Part shown: one piece after another, positions 1 to 9,306 of the stretch | Layout: every line of letters begins with the position of its first letter | Position numbering within the stretch: the stretch's first letter is position 1 | Assembly: GCA_008711135.1 (NCBI GenBank) | Contig: VUAW01000014.1 | Location: 1-64,000, forward strand | Length of the DNA stretch: 64,000 bases | Reading direction: 5' to 3' | DNA from: Rhodobacteraceae bacterium LNNU 3342 | Lineage (GTDB): Bacteria > Pseudomonadota > Alphaproteobacteria > Rhodobacterales > Rhodobacteraceae | Notes under the pieces: model-generated | What the model saw: only the letters and a program-made list of their open reading frames with translations | Told to the model about the DNA's origin: nothing | The model's database searches: none | Translations under genes and position numbers: made by a program

Positions 1-604
1 GCCGGCCTTTTGTCGAACAACGCCGCCTTCATTGTCCAAGGCGGGCTGATGGTGGCCTTCTCCGGGATCATCGAGGCGGACGAGACCTACCAGCGGGAGA
101 CGCGAAGGGCTCACGGGAATGGGTTCGGCACTTCGCCGATCCCCAGAATGTCTCGCAGCCGCCGAGGCCTCGGTAGAAAGACGTCAGACACAAGGCCTCA
201 AGATGATGCGCGGTTTGTCGAAGTGGCAGTTGCCCATTCTCACTGCGGCTGACCTTGGCGGCTCTTGCCTCTTCCAGAGGCTACCGAACCGCAAAAACGC
301 GATGGTGGAGCGCGCGATGAGACCTCTGGGCCGGGCGATGCCGTGCTCTGCTCGGACGGAGGCAATGGCTACAAGAACTTGGCGGCGGCACGTCGCCTCG
401 ACACTTCGTGGTCGGCAGCAAGCCGGGCACGCGTGTCGCCGCCGGCTGCTTCACATCCAGAACGTGAACTCGCTTCATGCCCGCTACAACAACTTCACCA
501 AGCCCTTCTGCGGATCGGCTACCAAGAACCTGAATGGCTACATCCGTTGGCTGGAGGTTCAGCTGGCCGGGGTGCGGCCGGCAGAGGTTGTCCGCGCATC
601 ATAA
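1..604 (+). pseudogene. IS1595-family transposase remnant, frameshifted, 5' end outside window
   Basis: Two pieces of one transposase lie in different frames. The first (about 10-110) carries the IEADETY segment containing a catalytic Asp of the IS1595 DDE domain. The second (ending 602-604) carries the family's C-terminal signature around HIQNVNSLHARY and ATKNLNGYIRW. In between, frames 10-252 and 119-604 overlap, so at least one frameshift separates them. The start lies upstream of the window. I saw no intact terminal inverted repeat downstream of 604. This is a decayed insertion, not an active element. Confidence 0.7.
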
Positions 605-823
605 ACCTGGTGTCGCGTCAGAGGTCTGCTTCGGGCCCATCAGCGACATCGGGCTGGCCGCGGCGAATGCAGTTGCAGCAAAAGCAGCCGGTAATAGCGC
701 CGGCAGCTTGCACGAGAGCGAGAGGCAAATGGGCCGGAGGAACCTTCAGCGCCCGCTCCAGTTCTGCCCTTGACCTACTCCAAGATCGTGATCCACTCGA
801 TCCATTCTGACAGGGAGACCCTC

Positions 824-1711
824 ATGACATTCTATGGCACAGCCCGCCCGAGAGTCTTGGCGCTTGCCGCGCTGAGCATCTTCGCGCTTCCCGCGGCGGC
901 GGAAGAGATGAAGTTCATGGCCGAACTCACCGGAGAGGCCCAGGTCCCTCCGGTAGAGACGGAGGCGCGGGGGATGGCGGACATCACCGTCGATACCGAG
1001 GCGATGACCGTGACCTGGCGTATCACCCACGAGGGCCTGTCCGGCGCGCCCATCGCGGGTCACTTCCACGGCCCCGCCTCGCCGGAAGAGAACGCCCCGC
1101 CCGTGATCGACATGGGTGACGGCGCCTATGGCGCCACCCGCGAGCTGCAGGATGGCGTGGATGCGGAAGCCCCGGTTGACACCGAGGCCAATGCCGCTTC
1201 CGGGGCGGAAGCCGGCTCCGAGGCCGAAGCCAGTGCCGGCGCCGCCGACGGCGACGACATGACCCCGAACATCATGGAGGGCTCGATCGAGGTGACGGAG
1301 GAGCAGCTCGCCGATCTTCAGGCCGGCCGCTACTACATCAACATCCACACCGAGGCACATCCCGACGGCGAGATCCGCGGCCAAGTTGTCGAGGGCGAGG
1401 CGAGCGACGACTCTGCCGCTGTGGAGGGCGCGGCCGGAGGCGCGACCGCGCTTGCAGATGCGGATCTCGATGCGGGCGAGGAGATCTTCAAGCAGAGCTG
1501 CCGCAACTGCCACGGCCCGCGGGCGCAGGGGATGGCAAGCTTCCCGCGGCTGGCCGGGCTCGAGGCCGACCACCTTCTGGGCCGCCTGCAGCAGTATCAC
1601 GCCGGCGAGCGGGTCGGCCCCGGCTCGCCGCTGATGATTCCAGTGGCCAAGGCTCTCTCGGAAGACGAGATGCGGGACGTCTCGGCCTATATCGCCTCGG
1701 CCTTCAACTGA
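824..1711 (+). CDS. Secreted CHRD-domain protein fused to a class I cytochrome c
   Basis: A 295-residue protein with a Sec signal peptide (about 1-26, ending ALPAAA). A CHRD (chordin-like) domain follows at about 28-187, interrupted by an acidic Ala/Glu-rich insert. The C-terminal cytochrome c domain has CRNCH at 226-230 and a probable distal Met in the SPLMIP segment. The ATG at 824 was chosen over an upstream ATG at 770 because a GGGAG site sits 8 nt before it and the signal peptide begins there. The heme domain should place it in the periplasm. The PQQ-type dehydrogenase downstream could be its electron donor, which is inference. The CHRD-cytochrome fusion is uncommon, and the role of CHRD here is unknown. 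Confidence 0.85.
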   Translation: MTFYGTARPRVLALAALSIFALPAAAEEMKFMAELTGEAQVPPVETEARGMADITVDTEAMTVTWRITHEGLSGAPIAGHFHGPASPEENAPPVIDMGDGAYGATRELQDGVDAEAPVDTEANAASGAEAGSEAEASAGAADGDDMTPNIMEGSIEVTEEQLADLQAGRYYINIHTEAHPDGEIRGQVVEGEASDDSAAVEGAAGGATALADADLDAGEEIFKQSCRNCHGPRAQGMASFPRLAGLEADHLLGRLQQYHAGERVGPGSPLMIPVAKALSEDEMRDVSAYIASAFN

Positions 1712-1727
1712 ACCTGCACCGTCTCAG

Positions 1728-1756
1728 AAGCCCCGGGTGCGATCCTCGGGGCTTTC
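1728..1756 (+). terminator. Intrinsic terminator after the CHRD-cytochrome gene
   Basis: A 7-bp stem AGCCCCG / CGGGGCT (1729-1735 with 1747-1753) is followed by a short T run. It lies 17 nt after the stop codon, so the downstream dehydrogenase probably has its own promoter. Confidence 0.6.
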
Positions 1757-1885
1757 GCATCTCTGCGCTTGAGGCGCCGGAATTTCGTTGAAGAACGAAG
1801 GGGATCGGCCTTACCCTCCACGAACGGGCAGAACCCGTGACGGCAGGCTAGATGCGGGCTGCCGGCTTTTGGGAGGAGATGCTTA

Positions 1886-3175
1886 ATGAGAACCACGATC
1901 TTCAGCCGCAGCGCGTTCGCCTGCCTTACGGCCGCAGCGTCGGTTGCGGCCCTGTCGACGGCCGCTTGGGCCCAGACGGGGATGAACACGACCAGCATGA
2001 GCCATGAAGTCGTACTGGACGATCTCGAGAACCCCTGGGACATGGCGTTCCTGGAGGACGGGACGATGTTCTTCACCGAGAAATGCAAGGGCCTGTCGGT
2101 TCGCCTGCCCTCGGGCGAGGTCAACGCGCTTCTCGGGATGACGGGCAGCGAAGGCTATGCCAGCACGGCCGACGACCTCTTCTGCGAGGGGCAGGCCGGC
2201 ATGATGGGCGTTGCGGTCGATCCGGACTTCGCGGAGAACCGGCGCCTCTACGTCTATTCGACGTCGAACATGTCGACCCCGCACACCAACCGCCTGCTGC
2301 GCCTGTCGGTGAACGACGACTTTACGGATGTGGCCGACCGCACCGACATCGTGGACGACGTGCCCTACAAGATGGAGGAAACCGGCCACCCCTTCGGCAG
2401 TCCGGGCGCGCATAACGGCGGTCGCGTGCGGTTCAACCCGGGCGACGGGTTTCTCTACCTGACCACGGGCGACAACCACAACTCTGAGATCCCGCAGAGC
2501 CCGACGCTGATGGGCAGCAAGGTCATCCGCATCGACACCGACGGCAATGCTGCCCCGGACAACGCGCCGCCCGAAGGCTTCGATCCGCGGACCTACACCT
2601 ACGGCCACCGGAACGTGCAGGGAATCGCCTTCCATCCCGAAACGCACACGCCGATCGTCGTCGAGCACGGTCCTTGGCATTCGGACGAGATTACCGTCCT
2701 CGAGAATGGCGGCAATGGTGGCTGGGATCCGCGGCCCAACATGGCCGGCCGGGGCGAATGCACCGACAACTATTGCGGCTACAGCCCGAACGAGCATGAG
2801 GGGATGAACCGTTTCGAGCGAGCAGCCTCGATGCCGATGACCGATTTCGCAACCTATCCTGACGCCATGCCTCCGGTCTGGAACAACAACGGCTGGTCGC
2901 AGGGCTCGTCCTCGGCGGAGTTCCTGGTCGGCGAGCAATGGGGCGACTGGAACGGCCACATGGTGGTCGGGATCATGGGGATCGGCTTCGGCGGCACCCC
3001 GCTCGGGCAGCGCATCGACGTCATCGAGTTCGACGAAGAGGGCACCTCGGTGGTCGATGTAACCGAGATGACGCTGCCGATGGAGCCGGGGCGCTTCCGG
3101 TCCCTGGTGCTTGGACCCGACGGTAGCCTGTATGCCGCGGTCGATGAAGGAATGATCCACAAGCTCACGCCCTGA
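1886..3175 (+). CDS. PQQ-dependent aldose (glucose/sorbosone-type) dehydrogenase, secreted
   Basis: A 429-residue soluble quinoprotein with a signal peptide at about 1-30 (ending AAWAQ), so periplasmic. Family signatures of the six-bladed GSDH beta-propeller are visible: NPWDMAFL near the N-terminus, the GAHNGGR segment with likely catalytic His176, and YTYGHRNVQG. Four extra cysteines (DLFCEG, GECTDNYCG) may form disulfides. The start is fixed by a GGGAGGAG ribosome site 8 nt upstream. It would oxidise sugars and pass electrons to a c-type cytochrome; the cytochrome c fusion just upstream is a plausible partner. The true substrate is unknown. Confidence 0.88.
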   Translation: MRTTIFSRSAFACLTAAASVAALSTAAWAQTGMNTTSMSHEVVLDDLENPWDMAFLEDGTMFFTEKCKGLSVRLPSGEVNALLGMTGSEGYASTADDLFCEGQAGMMGVAVDPDFAENRRLYVYSTSNMSTPHTNRLLRLSVNDDFTDVADRTDIVDDVPYKMEETGHPFGSPGAHNGGRVRFNPGDGFLYLTTGDNHNSEIPQSPTLMGSKVIRIDTDGNAAPDNAPPEGFDPRTYTYGHRNVQGIAFHPETHTPIVVEHGPWHSDEITVLENGGNGGWDPRPNMAGRGECTDNYCGYSPNEHEGMNRFERAASMPMTDFATYPDAMPPVWNNNGWSQGSSSAEFLVGEQWGDWNGHMVVGIMGIGFGGTPLGQRIDVIEFDEEGTSVVDVTEMTLPMEPGRFRSLVLGPDGSLYAAVDEGMIHKLTP

Positions 3176-3523
3176 CGAAGCTTCGCAGCGTTCGAACGGA
3201 AGACCCCGCAGCGCCCGGTGCTGCGGTGTCGCTGTTGTAGGCCGAAGGTCCTCGTGAACGAAGACATCGCAGCCGGGACGGCTAGAAGCCACCCGAAGAG
3301 CGCTTGAGGGTGGTGAGGTGCGATCTCCTTGCCAGAGCACGCAGATCCAATCCCGCCTTCAGCCGCTATTCCATAGCTTCATTAGGCCTCAAGAGATGCC
3401 TGTTGCCTTTTTGTGACTCCACATTTCCGTGGATCAACTGCCAGTTCCTGAGGACCCTCACGGATTGTATTGTGCCTGTTGGTACAACCGCCGCGGCAGT
3501 TGTTGGCAATAGGAGTAATGCGA
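3176..3523. other. Intergenic region between the dehydrogenase and the barrel gene
   Basis: This stretch holds a 7-bp hairpin CCGCAGC / GCTGCGG at 3206-3226 shortly after the dehydrogenase gene, without a T run, so it may end transcription only weakly. The rest (about 3230-3510) is less GC-rich than the surroundings and presumably carries the promoter of the beta-barrel gene. I could not place -35/-10 boxes with confidence and saw no RNA gene. Confidence 0.4.
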
Positions 3524-4195
3524 GTGAAGAAGATTGTTTCCACCCTGGTTCTGCCGTTCATGGCCATGCCGGCATTTGCTGGCGGCATGAATGTTCCGCA
3601 GCAAGAGCCAGCTGTCGTCCCCGCGGCTGCGGCTGCGCCTGTGGTCCCTGTCCGGAACTGGTCCGGGTTCTATGCAGGCGGCCAGCTCGGTTACGGCACC
3701 CTCGGTACCACCTTTGATCTGGAAGATCTGCCCGGCGTTGACTCCGCTCCGAAGGCGAGCCTGACCGACGGCGACGTCGCTTACGGCCTGCACGCGGGCT
3801 ACAACGCGCAGAGCGGCCGCTTCGTCTACGGTGCTGAAATCGCGGTGGTAAAAGGCGAGAGCCAGCTTGGAGCTAGCTACCAAGGTACAGAGGGCGGCGC
3901 CGAGCTTGACTATACCGCGCGTATCGTCGGCAAAATTGGCTATGATCTCGGCGAAGCGCTTGTCTATGCAAGCTCTGGCCTTGCCCGCGCGAAGGTCAAC
4001 ACCTTCGGCCTTGCGAGGGATGAGTCATACACCTTCGACGGCTATGCCCTGGGCGTCGGGATCGACTACCGCATGACGAATAACTTCATCCTGGGCGCCG
4101 AGTACGTTCATGAGCAGTTTACTGACTTCACCGACGCTTATGGGTTCGACGGCAAATTCTCGACCCTTAGCCTGAAGGTGTCCTACCAGTTCTGA
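3524..4195 (+). CDS. Outer-membrane beta-barrel protein (Omp25/OmpA-barrel type)
   Basis: A small outer-membrane barrel of 223 residues, with a signal peptide ending AMPAFA, an Ala/Pro-rich linker, and the family opener NWSGFYAGGQLGYG. Alternating strands follow, and it ends SLKVSYQF with a terminal aromatic Phe, as expected for BAM-assembled barrels. A GTG start at 3524 (MKKIVSTLV) is preferred over the in-frame ATG at 3518, because the AGGAG site at 3511-3515 is 8 nt before the GTG but only 2 nt before the ATG. It probably acts as a structural or surface protein. No specific ligand can be inferred. Confidence 0.82.
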   Translation: MKKIVSTLVLPFMAMPAFAGGMNVPQQEPAVVPAAAAAPVVPVRNWSGFYAGGQLGYGTLGTTFDLEDLPGVDSAPKASLTDGDVAYGLHAGYNAQSGRFVYGAEIAVVKGESQLGASYQGTEGGAELDYTARIVGKIGYDLGEALVYASSGLARAKVNTFGLARDESYTFDGYALGVGIDYRMTNNFILGAEYVHEQFTDFTDAYGFDGKFSTLSLKVSYQF

Positions 4196-4232
4196 ATGGA
4201 TCCTGCTGTCACCAGAAGAGTGATGGAAGGTC

Positions 4233-4268
4233 AGGCAGCAGCACGTTTCAACCGTTGCTGCTGCCTTG
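4233..4268 (+). terminator. Terminator after the beta-barrel gene
   Basis: A near-perfect 11-bp stem AGGCAGCAGCA / TGCTGCTGCCT (4233-4243 with 4256-4266) lies 37 nt after the stop codon. The T run is minimal, so it may also act as a 3' stabiliser. Confidence 0.6.
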
Positions 4269-4610
4269 GATATCCAGATTTGGCGAGTCAAGCTACGGAC
4301 TCTCAGGGACTTTCTATCCCTAGAGTTCGACGCAGATCTGAAGACAGGCGTTCACCTATGCTATGCTCCGCGGCGTCCGGTCTTCTGCTTTCGTTAGCTT
4401 TTTCGGTGCAGGACGTGGATCTTTAGGGGGATGTTTTACCCCTGTTGGTGATCCTTCCGCATGCTCATCGTGAAGCATTGAGCGGTTGATTTGAATCGGC
4501 TCCGCTTTATCGCCGACTCAACGACCTGCTTCAGTTGGCACTACTGCAACATGGCTGCCCCGCCGCTCAACGGCAGGGCTGTCGAGCGGCCAGCACTGAA
4601 GCATGGCCTG
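4269..4610. other. Intergenic region, no gene seen
   Basis: About 340 nt between the terminator and the convergent glycosyltransferase-like gene. Short ORFs here lack ribosome sites and resemble nothing known. A small GGGG/CCCC hairpin lies near 4424-4443. I see no RNA gene or mobile element. Confidence 0.4.
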
Positions 4611-5486
4611 TCAGTCCGAATGATCAACCGTAGCAGGCGCCAGCACCAGATTCAGACCGGAGATGGTTCTGCCCTGATCGGTCAGGAACGGGAAGTTCGT
4701 CGCCACTAGTTCTTCCAGCGTCGGCTTGTCCAACGGGACGATGCCGCGTCTTTCGAACATCCGCGGGGTGAAGTTGGTATCGTTGGTGCCGTTGTTCGTA
4801 ACAAGCGCGGCCCGCCCTTCGATCACGACGTTCGGGAAGCGGTTGCCAAGCGCGAAATGCCCAAATTGATAGATGCTCTTTGACCGATGCCGGACGGCCG
4901 CGCCTGCGCTGAAGAAGGCAACCGGCCAGAAGTAGACGCCTGCCATATTGCCCTTGAGGCCGGTGTAGACGACGTTGCGGATGCACGCAGAGAACGGCTC
5001 CTCGTTTTCGGTCATCATGCTGCGGGTCTCCCGCTTCATGATTTCGATGAAATCGGCGCAGACGCAGTCGTCGTCATCCAGCCGGACCTGCAGAACGTCG
5101 ACGTAGTTCAGCCCGAGTTCCTTGAACACCTGGTTCTGCGCGCTGCCCGCGTCGGTCATGTCAAAGAACCGCAGCTTTACCTGGGGAACCGTGTCGCACA
5201 TGGCTTGGAGCCTTTCGCGAAAGCGCTTTGGCATCAGCTTGGACGCGAGTACCACGAAAGTGAAATCCTGGTCCGTTTGCGCGCGCAGGCTGGCGAGCGT
5301 CAGGTGCTCAAACGTGGCAAGGCGGGCACGCATCCTTGCCGGGGCAAACAGTTTTTCGGCTTGGGCTTGCGCGATCGCCTCGACATCGGCCTTGACCTCC
5401 TCAAACCGCTTCCCGCGATACTTTTCGAAAGCCTTCCAGTCTCCGCGCCCTACCAGTGAGAAGCGACAAATCCCCACGACATCCAT
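4611..5486 (-). CDS. Putative rhamnosyl/glycosyltransferase-like protein
   Basis: A 291-residue protein resembling the cytosolic 'putative rhamnosyl transferase' family found near polysaccharide genes in Rhodobacterales. Visible marks are an early THLTLASL-type segment (here FEHLTLASLRAQTDQDF), VLQVRLDDDDCV, which is a DXD-like nucleotide-sugar/metal site, and the late GNRFPNVVIEG region. The ATG at 5486 was chosen because AAGGAGAC precedes it by 5-7 nt; the ORF could open earlier at 5561 but without a ribosome site. It stands alone on this strand. Acceptor and sugar are unknown. Confidence 0.65.
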   Translation of the reverse strand: MDVVGICRFSLVGRGDWKAFEKYRGKRFEEVKADVEAIAQAQAEKLFAPARMRARLATFEHLTLASLRAQTDQDFTFVVLASKLMPKRFRERLQAMCDTVPQVKLRFFDMTDAGSAQNQVFKELGLNYVDVLQVRLDDDDCVCADFIEIMKRETRSMMTENEEPFSACIRNVVYTGLKGNMAGVYFWPVAFFSAGAAVRHRSKSIYQFGHFALGNRFPNVVIEGRAALVTNNGTNDTNFTPRMFERRGIVPLDKPTLEELVATNFPFLTDQGRTISGLNLVLAPATVDHSD

Positions 5487-5614
5487 CTTGGTCTCCTTAA
5501 CAATCGGTTGCTCAAATGTGCATTTTGCAAAGGACACGGTTTGTTTCGCTGCAGCAAGCATTGTTATCGGGGGACTTCGCAGGGCGGCGGGTTGCTGCCA
5601 TACTTACATGCCAA

Positions 5615-5640
5615 AGGCCCCGCCGGGGCGGGGCCTCTGC
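5615..5640 (-). terminator. Terminator of the nitrite-assimilation operon
   Basis: A 10-bp GC stem AGGCCCCGCC / GGCGGGGCCT with a 2-nt apex (5615-5636) lies 20 nt past the stop of the channel gene. On the minus-strand transcript it is followed by a short T stretch. Confidence 0.65.
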
Positions 5641-5655
5641 TTGTTTTTCCTGCGG

Positions 5656-6504
5656 TCACTCGGCGGGAACGTTGATCCCGGGCGTCCGCGGCGGGGCGGG
5701 GCGGTGCTTCGGGCCCGTGCGCAGGTGCGTGGTGTAAAGCGTCAGGCCAACAAAGGTGATGCCGCCCACGAAGTTGCCCACCACCGTCGGGATCTCGTTC
5801 CAGATCAGGTAGTCGAGGACCGAGAACTCTCCTCCCAGCATGAGGCCCGTGGGGAACAGGAACATGTTGACGACCGAATGTTCGAACTGCATCGCAAAGA
5901 ACAGCATGATCGGCATCCACATCGCGATCACCTTGCCCGACACCGTGTTCGACATCATCGCGCCCACGACGCCGGTCGAAACCATCCAGTTGCACAGCAC
6001 CCCGCGGATGAAGAGCGTCAGCATCCCCGCCGCGCCGTATTCGGCATAACCCAAGGTCCGCGCCTCGCCGATGACGCCCATCTGGTAGCCGACGGCGTCG
6101 GCTTCGGTCTGGAAGCCGTTGGTGAATATGATCGACATCATCACCGCCACGGTGACGGCGCCCGCAAAGTTGCCCAGGAACACCAGCCCCCAGTTGCGCA
6201 GCACCCCCTTCAGCGTCACCCCCGGCCGCCGATCGATCAGGGCCAGCGGCGTCAGCATGAAGACCCCGGTCAGCAAGTCAAATCCCAGCAGGTACAGCAT
6301 GCAGAACCCGACCGGGAACAGGATCGCGCCGATCAGCGGCACGCCGGTCTGCACGCTGACCGTGACCGCAAACACGGCCGCAAGCGCAAGGATCGCGCCC
6401 GCCATGAAGGCGCGGATCACGGTATCGCGGGTGGACATGAAGATCTTCGCTTCTCCGGCGTCCACCATCTTGGTGACGAACTCGGTCGGGGCAAGATAGG
6501 CCAT
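5656..6504 (-). CDS. Formate/nitrite transporter (FNT) family channel
   Basis: A 282-residue inner-membrane channel with six predicted transmembrane segments, such as FMAGAILALAAVFAV, LGNFAGAVTVAVMM and NFVGGITFVGL. FNT features include the GNFAGA and GNFVGG glycine motifs and a long hydrophobic pore region. It is the last gene of nirB-nirD-FNT, 22 nt after nirD, so the likely role is nitrite uptake (NirC-like) for assimilation; formate specificity cannot be excluded. The ATG at 6504 is preceded by AAGGAAC. The ORF extends upstream only as overlap with nirD. Confidence 0.88.
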   Translation of the reverse strand: MAYLAPTEFVTKMVDAGEAKIFMSTRDTVIRAFMAGAILALAAVFAVTVSVQTGVPLIGAILFPVGFCMLYLLGFDLLTGVFMLTPLALIDRRPGVTLKGVLRNWGLVFLGNFAGAVTVAVMMSIIFTNGFQTEADAVGYQMGVIGEARTLGYAEYGAAGMLTLFIRGVLCNWMVSTGVVGAMMSNTVSGKVIAMWMPIMLFFAMQFEHSVVNMFLFPTGLMLGGEFSVLDYLIWNEIPTVVGNFVGGITFVGLTLYTTHLRTGPKHRPAPPRTPGINVPAE

Positions 6505-6526
6505 GGGATGTTCCTTTGGATGTCGG

Positions 6527-6853
6527 TCAGCGGGGCAGGGACAGGTAGATCGCCCGTCCCTCCAGTCGGATGGGGAAGGTTTCAGTCCGGCCCTCGTCGG
6601 CGCCCTGCGCCGTGCCGGTTTCAAGCGAGATGACCCAGTTGTGCAGCGGGCAGGTGACACAGCCGTCATGGACGATCCCCTGCGACAGGGGGCCGTGCTT
6701 GTGGGGGCACTTGTCTTCAAGTGCAAAGACGCGGTCATCGGCGGTGCGGAAGACGGCAATGGTCATCCCGCCCATCTTCACGCAGCGGGCGCCTTGGGCG
6801 GGGATGTCGTCGATCGTGCCGATCAGGGTCCAGGGGCGGATGGGGGCGTTCAT
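6527..6853 (-). CDS. nirD: Nitrite reductase [NAD(P)H] small subunit
   Basis: A 108-residue Rieske-fold protein with the two signature motifs CPHKHGP and CPLHNW, whose Cys and His residues would hold a 2Fe-2S cluster. Many NirD proteins lack a full Rieske ligand set; here both Cys-X-His pairs are present. It is the partner of NirB in cytoplasmic reduction of nitrite to ammonium. Its start overlaps the nirB stop (ATGA at 6850-6853), implying translational coupling. Confidence 0.93.
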   Translation of the reverse strand: MNAPIRPWTLIGTIDDIPAQGARCVKMGGMTIAVFRTADDRVFALEDKCPHKHGPLSQGIVHDGCVTCPLHNWVISLETGTAQGADEGRTETFPIRLEGRAIYLSLPR

Positions 6854-9306
6854 TCGGCAGGCTCCAGAACAGTTTCGAACATCGGCTTGAATTCATGCTT
6901 GTCCTTGCCCGAGACGCGTTCGGACCAGGGATCGACCTGCGCGAACTTCTGGGAATGGACAAAGCGGTCGAACCAGCGCTTGCGGCTTTCGACATCATGC
7001 AGAACCTGCCGGCGCACCTCGTCATGGCCCACGCGGTCGGCCCATTTGTAGATGCGTTCAAGGTAGAAACCCTGCTCGCGGTACATCTGCATCAGCGCGG
7101 CAGAAACCTCGATCACCTCTTCCTCGGTCTTCACATGGCCCAGAACGGCGGTCCCCTTGATCTCCAGCCCCGCGGCGCCGGCAAAGTGGATCTCGTACCC
7201 CGAGTCGACGCAGATCACGCCCACGTCCTTGCAGGTCGCCTCGGCGCAGTTGCGCGGGCAGCCGGACACCGCGAACTTGACCTTGGCGGGTGTCCACGAT
7301 CCCCAAAGGAACTTCTCCAGCTTGATGCCAAGGCCGGTGCTGTCCTGCGTCCCGAACCGGCACCAGGTGGACCCAACGCAGGTCTTCACCGTCCGCAGGC
7401 CCTTGGAATAGGCGTGGCCGGACACGAACCCGGCCTTGCCGAGATCCTCCCAGACGCCGGGCAGGTCCTCTTTCCGGACGCCAAGCAGGTCGATCCGCTG
7501 GCCGCCAGTAACCTTTACTGCCGGGATCGCGTATTTGTCGGTCACATCGGCAATGGCGCGCAGCTCATCCGCCGTCGTCATGCCGCCCCACATCCGCGGC
7601 ACGACGGAATAGGTGCCGTCCTTCTGGATGTTGGCGTGCACGCGTTCATTGATGTAACGCGACTGCCCATCGTCCACGTATTCGCCCGGCCAGTCCGACA
7701 GCAGGTAGTAGTTCAGCGCCGGACGGCATTTCGCGCAGCCGCCCGATGTGCTCCACTCCAGCTCCTGCATGACGGCGGGGATGGTCTTCAGCTCCTTCGC
7801 CTTGATCAGGCGGCGCACGTCGCCATGGGGCAGGGTGGTGCAGCCGCACATCGGCTTGACCGCGCCCGCCGCAAAGGCATCGCCCAGCACCGCCGCCATC
7901 AGGTTTTCCACCAGCCCGGTGCAGGTGCCGCACGATGCCGAGGCCTTGGTATGCGCCCGCACCTCATCCAATGTGGTGAGGCCCCTGTCCTTGATCGCAC
8001 CGGTGATCTGTCCCTTGCAGATGCCGTTGCAGCCGCAGATTTCGGCGTCGTCGGGCAGGGCGGCGACCGCGGCCACGGGGTCAAAGCTGCCGCCCCCCTG
8101 GTGCGCCTGGCCAAAGATCAGCGTATCCCGCATGTCCGAGATATCTTCGCCCTTCTTCATCAGCTCGTTGAACCAGCCGCCATCGTCGGTTTCGCCATAA
8201 AGCACCGCGCCGATGATCCGGTCGTCGCGCAGGATCACCCGCTTGTAGAGGCCGCGCCGGGCGTCGCGCAGCACGATTTCCTCCCGATCTGGCCCTTCAG
8301 CGAAATCGCCGACCGAATAAAGGTTGATGCCCGTGACCTTCAGCTTGGTCGGCGTTTCAGAATGCCTGAACGCCGCATCGGAAGGGCCCGCCAGATGCCC
8401 CGCCGCCACCCGCGCCATTTCATAAAGCGGCGCCACAAGCCCGTAGACCTGCCCGCCCACCTCGGCGCATTCGCCGACCGACCAGATGTTGGGGTCGGAG
8501 GTCCGCATACCCGCGTCCACCACGATCCCGCGCCCGACCTCCAGCCCCGCGGCCTGCGCCAGCGCCACGTTCGGGCGGATGCCCACCGCCATCACCACCA
8601 GCGAACAGTCGAGCACGCTACCATCGGCAAGCTCCACGCCAGTGACCCGGTCGTGGCCCAGGATCGCCTTGGTGTTGGCGCCACAGCGCACCTCGATCCC
8701 GCGATCCTCCAGCGCCTTTTGCAGCAGGTAGCCCGCGGCGGGGTCCAGCTGGCGTTCCATCAGCGTGGGCATCAGGTGAACCACCGTCACCTCCATCCCC
8801 TGCGCCTTCAGGCCCGCCGCGGCCTCCAGCCCCAGCAGGCCGCCGCCGATCACGACCGCACGCCCGCCAGCGCGGGTCGCGGCCAGCATCTGGTCCACAT
8901 CGTCCAGGTCGCGATAGGCCAGAACGCCCGGCAGCATGTTGCCCGGCACCGGGATGATGAACGGGTTCGACCCGGTGGCAATCACCAGCTTGTCGTATTC
9001 CGCCGTCACCCCGCCTTCAGATGTCACTGTCCGCGTGGCGCGGTCGATGGCCACCACCTTCTGCCCCCGGTGAAGGGTCACGCCGTGGCGGGCGTACCAG
9101 TCGTCGCCGTGGATGATGATGTCGTCATAGTTCTTTTCGCCAGACAGCACGGGCGACAGCATGATCCGGTCATAGTTCACCCGCGGCTCGGCGTTGAAGA
9201 TCGTCACTTCAAAGGCGCCGGGGGCTGCCTCGAACAGGTGTTCAAGCATCCGGCCGGGGGCCATCCCGTTGCCGACAATTACAAGTCTTTCAGGTTTGCT
9301 GGTCAC
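6850..9306 (-). CDS. nirB: Nitrite reductase [NAD(P)H] large subunit
   Basis: An 818-residue multidomain enzyme reducing nitrite to ammonium with NAD(P)H. In order: an FAD/NAD-binding pyridine-nucleotide oxidoreductase (GNGMAPGRMLEHL near residue 10 and GGGLLGLEAA in the middle), BFD-type 2Fe-2S domains (CGCNGICKG, CGTCTG, CGCTTL, CAKCRP), then the siroheme/4Fe-4S domain with CVGSTWCRFG and CPRNCAEATC. The length is normal for the family. It heads the nirB-nirD-FNT operon. The roughly 330-nt leader upstream contains alternative hairpins suggestive of attenuation. No nitrate reductase (nasA) is in the window. Confidence 0.96.
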   Translation of the reverse strand: MTSKPERLVIVGNGMAPGRMLEHLFEAAPGAFEVTIFNAEPRVNYDRIMLSPVLSGEKNYDDIIIHGDDWYARHGVTLHRGQKVVAIDRATRTVTSEGGVTAEYDKLVIATGSNPFIIPVPGNMLPGVLAYRDLDDVDQMLAATRAGGRAVVIGGGLLGLEAAAGLKAQGMEVTVVHLMPTLMERQLDPAAGYLLQKALEDRGIEVRCGANTKAILGHDRVTGVELADGSVLDCSLVVMAVGIRPNVALAQAAGLEVGRGIVVDAGMRTSDPNIWSVGECAEVGGQVYGLVAPLYEMARVAAGHLAGPSDAAFRHSETPTKLKVTGINLYSVGDFAEGPDREEIVLRDARRGLYKRVILRDDRIIGAVLYGETDDGGWFNELMKKGEDISDMRDTLIFGQAHQGGGSFDPVAAVAALPDDAEICGCNGICKGQITGAIKDRGLTTLDEVRAHTKASASCGTCTGLVENLMAAVLGDAFAAGAVKPMCGCTTLPHGDVRRLIKAKELKTIPAVMQELEWSTSGGCAKCRPALNYYLLSDWPGEYVDDGQSRYINERVHANIQKDGTYSVVPRMWGGMTTADELRAIADVTDKYAIPAVKVTGGQRIDLLGVRKEDLPGVWEDLGKAGFVSGHAYSKGLRTVKTCVGSTWCRFGTQDSTGLGIKLEKFLWGSWTPAKVKFAVSGCPRNCAEATCKDVGVICVDSGYEIHFAGAAGLEIKGTAVLGHVKTEEEVIEVSAALMQMYREQGFYLERIYKWADRVGHDEVRRQVLHDVESRKRWFDRFVHSQKFAQVDPWSERVSGKDKHEFKPMFETVLEPAE

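Noticed and set aside
534-773. 79-codon frame downstream of the transposase remnant
   Set aside because: Resembles the spurious frames often called next to insertion sequences; no ribosome site and no domain.
1883-3340. A 485-codon open frame antisense to the sugar dehydrogenase
   Set aside because: Shadow of the dehydrogenase codons, with no recognisable domain.
5122-6633. A 503-codon open frame antisense to the glycosyltransferase-like and channel genes
   Set aside because: Its composition is Arg/His-rich as in high-GC shadow frames, and it spans two well-supported genes.
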